The notes below the pieces were generated by a model. That model made no database searches, had not been told where the DNA came from, and saw only the letters and a list, made by a program, of their open reading frames with translations. Source: Defluviitaleaceae bacterium (lineage in GTDB: Bacteria; Bacillota; Clostridia; Lachnospirales; WRBF01). From it: 64,000 nt of DNA. How positions within the stretch are numbered: position 1 is the stretch's first letter; every line of letters starts with the position of its first letter. Location of the stretch: positions 1 through 64,000 of the forward strand of contig WRBF01000005.1 in the NCBI GenBank assembly GCA_009784685.1, read 5' to 3'. Below are positions 63,750 through 64,000 of the stretch, piece after piece. Both the position numbers and the translations under genes were made by a program.

Positions 63750-64000
63750 ATGCAAAAGAAATTCGAAAAGCTACAAAAAAGTTGTATATCATTACTACTA
63801 GTTTTTGCAATTCTTTTGACATCAGGAGTTTTTGACAGCATTGTATTCGCAGCAAACGCTTTAACTGAAATATTAACGGAGAACCAAAGCCAGCAAAATG
63901 AGACGAGATATCAAGATTTAGTAAATAATGACAGCATATCCGGTATATACGACAGCTCGCCGCATGATCATTTTGAACATCCTATGACTAACCATTCAAA
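63750..64000 (+). CDS. Secreted protein, 5' part only (cut by window end)
   Basis: An ORF below the track limit that runs open to the window end. AAAGGAG stands upstream of the ATG. The product begins with a basic start and a hydrophobic signal (CISLLLVFAILLTSGVFDSIVFAANA) with a likely cleavage after AANA, then a Ser/Asn/Gln/Glu-rich polar part. About 83 residues are visible, too few for a family call. Its place behind the agr-like locus makes it a possible regulated output. Confidence 0.65.
   Translation, partial: MQKKFEKLQKSCISLLLVFAILLTSGVFDSIVFAANALTEILTENQSQQNETRYQDLVNNDSISGIYDSSPHDHFEHPMTNHS

Overview
The window reads as a chromosomal segment of a low-GC, spore-forming Bacillota, most likely an uncultured Clostridia lineage. 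The evidence is Shine-Dalgarno sites of the GGAGG type, TTGACA/TATAAT promoters, T-tailed terminators, a sporulation sigma factor (sigG), a YhcN-like sporulation lipoprotein, an SLH-domain wall protein, AddB-type recombination nuclease, an agr-type peptide signalling locus, and a class II (B12-dependent) ribonucleotide reductase. No phage, IS transposase, rRNA or CRISPR array was seen. One tRNA (Leu, CAA) is present.

Layout. 1-6.6 kb: a repeat tail, an HD-GYP c-di-GMP phosphodiesterase, a trigger-factor-like lipoprotein and an SLH/GH18 wall hydrolase on the plus strand, then a convergent UvrA-like ABC protein that lacks the UvrB-binding insert. 6.9-8.3 kb: a YjiH-type membrane protein. 8.5-16.4 kb: rpoB-rpoC with its own promoter and terminator, detached from ribosomal protein genes; RpoB carries a long acidic tail. 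16.4-19.2 kb: a class A penicillin-binding protein (minus). 19.4-22.8 kb: a cobalamin riboswitch with terminator followed by nrdJ. 23-31.4 kb: a stalk-domain protein with two cysteine-free thioredoxin-like units, a VanY-like carboxypeptidase, the minus-strand operon ThyX-like/folA/addB, a sporulation lipoprotein and an Ltp-repeat surface protein. 31.9-35.6 kb: SGNH hydrolase, ychF, a small membrane protein and sigG. 36-45.9 kb: a giant M6 metalloprotease, a DUF3798 substrate-binding-like protein with stalk domain, then a minus-strand unit of AraC-type response regulator, SGNH-like protein and lipoprotein. 46.3-51.4 kb: exonuclease, aroC, lysA, LUD protein and aminotransferase in a plus-strand run. 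51.4-54 kb: tRNA-Leu and a dense patch of palindromic repeats around a DUF3810 gene. 54-59.4 kb: a MalT-like LuxR regulator and a methyl-accepting chemotaxis protein. 59.8-64 kb: an agr-like locus.

The most interesting region is the end of the window: a strong promoter drives a Spo0A-family response regulator, AgrB and a 49-residue AgrD-like pro-peptide that has no cysteine (a serine sits where a lactone could form), closed by a terminator. A GHKL sensor kinase lies convergent, and a receiver-like protein without a clear phosphoacceptor plus a secreted protein (cut by the window end) follow. This suggests peptide quorum sensing wired to a Spo0A-type output instead of the usual LytTR regulator.

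Three dispersed palindromic repeat families occur in several copies. One (about 336 bp at 51.6 kb) has 28-bp perfect terminal inverted repeats and a second nested 28-bp inverted repeat; another overlaps and supplies the last codons and stop of the DUF3810 gene. All functional calls are from reading the sequence; no search or folding program was run.
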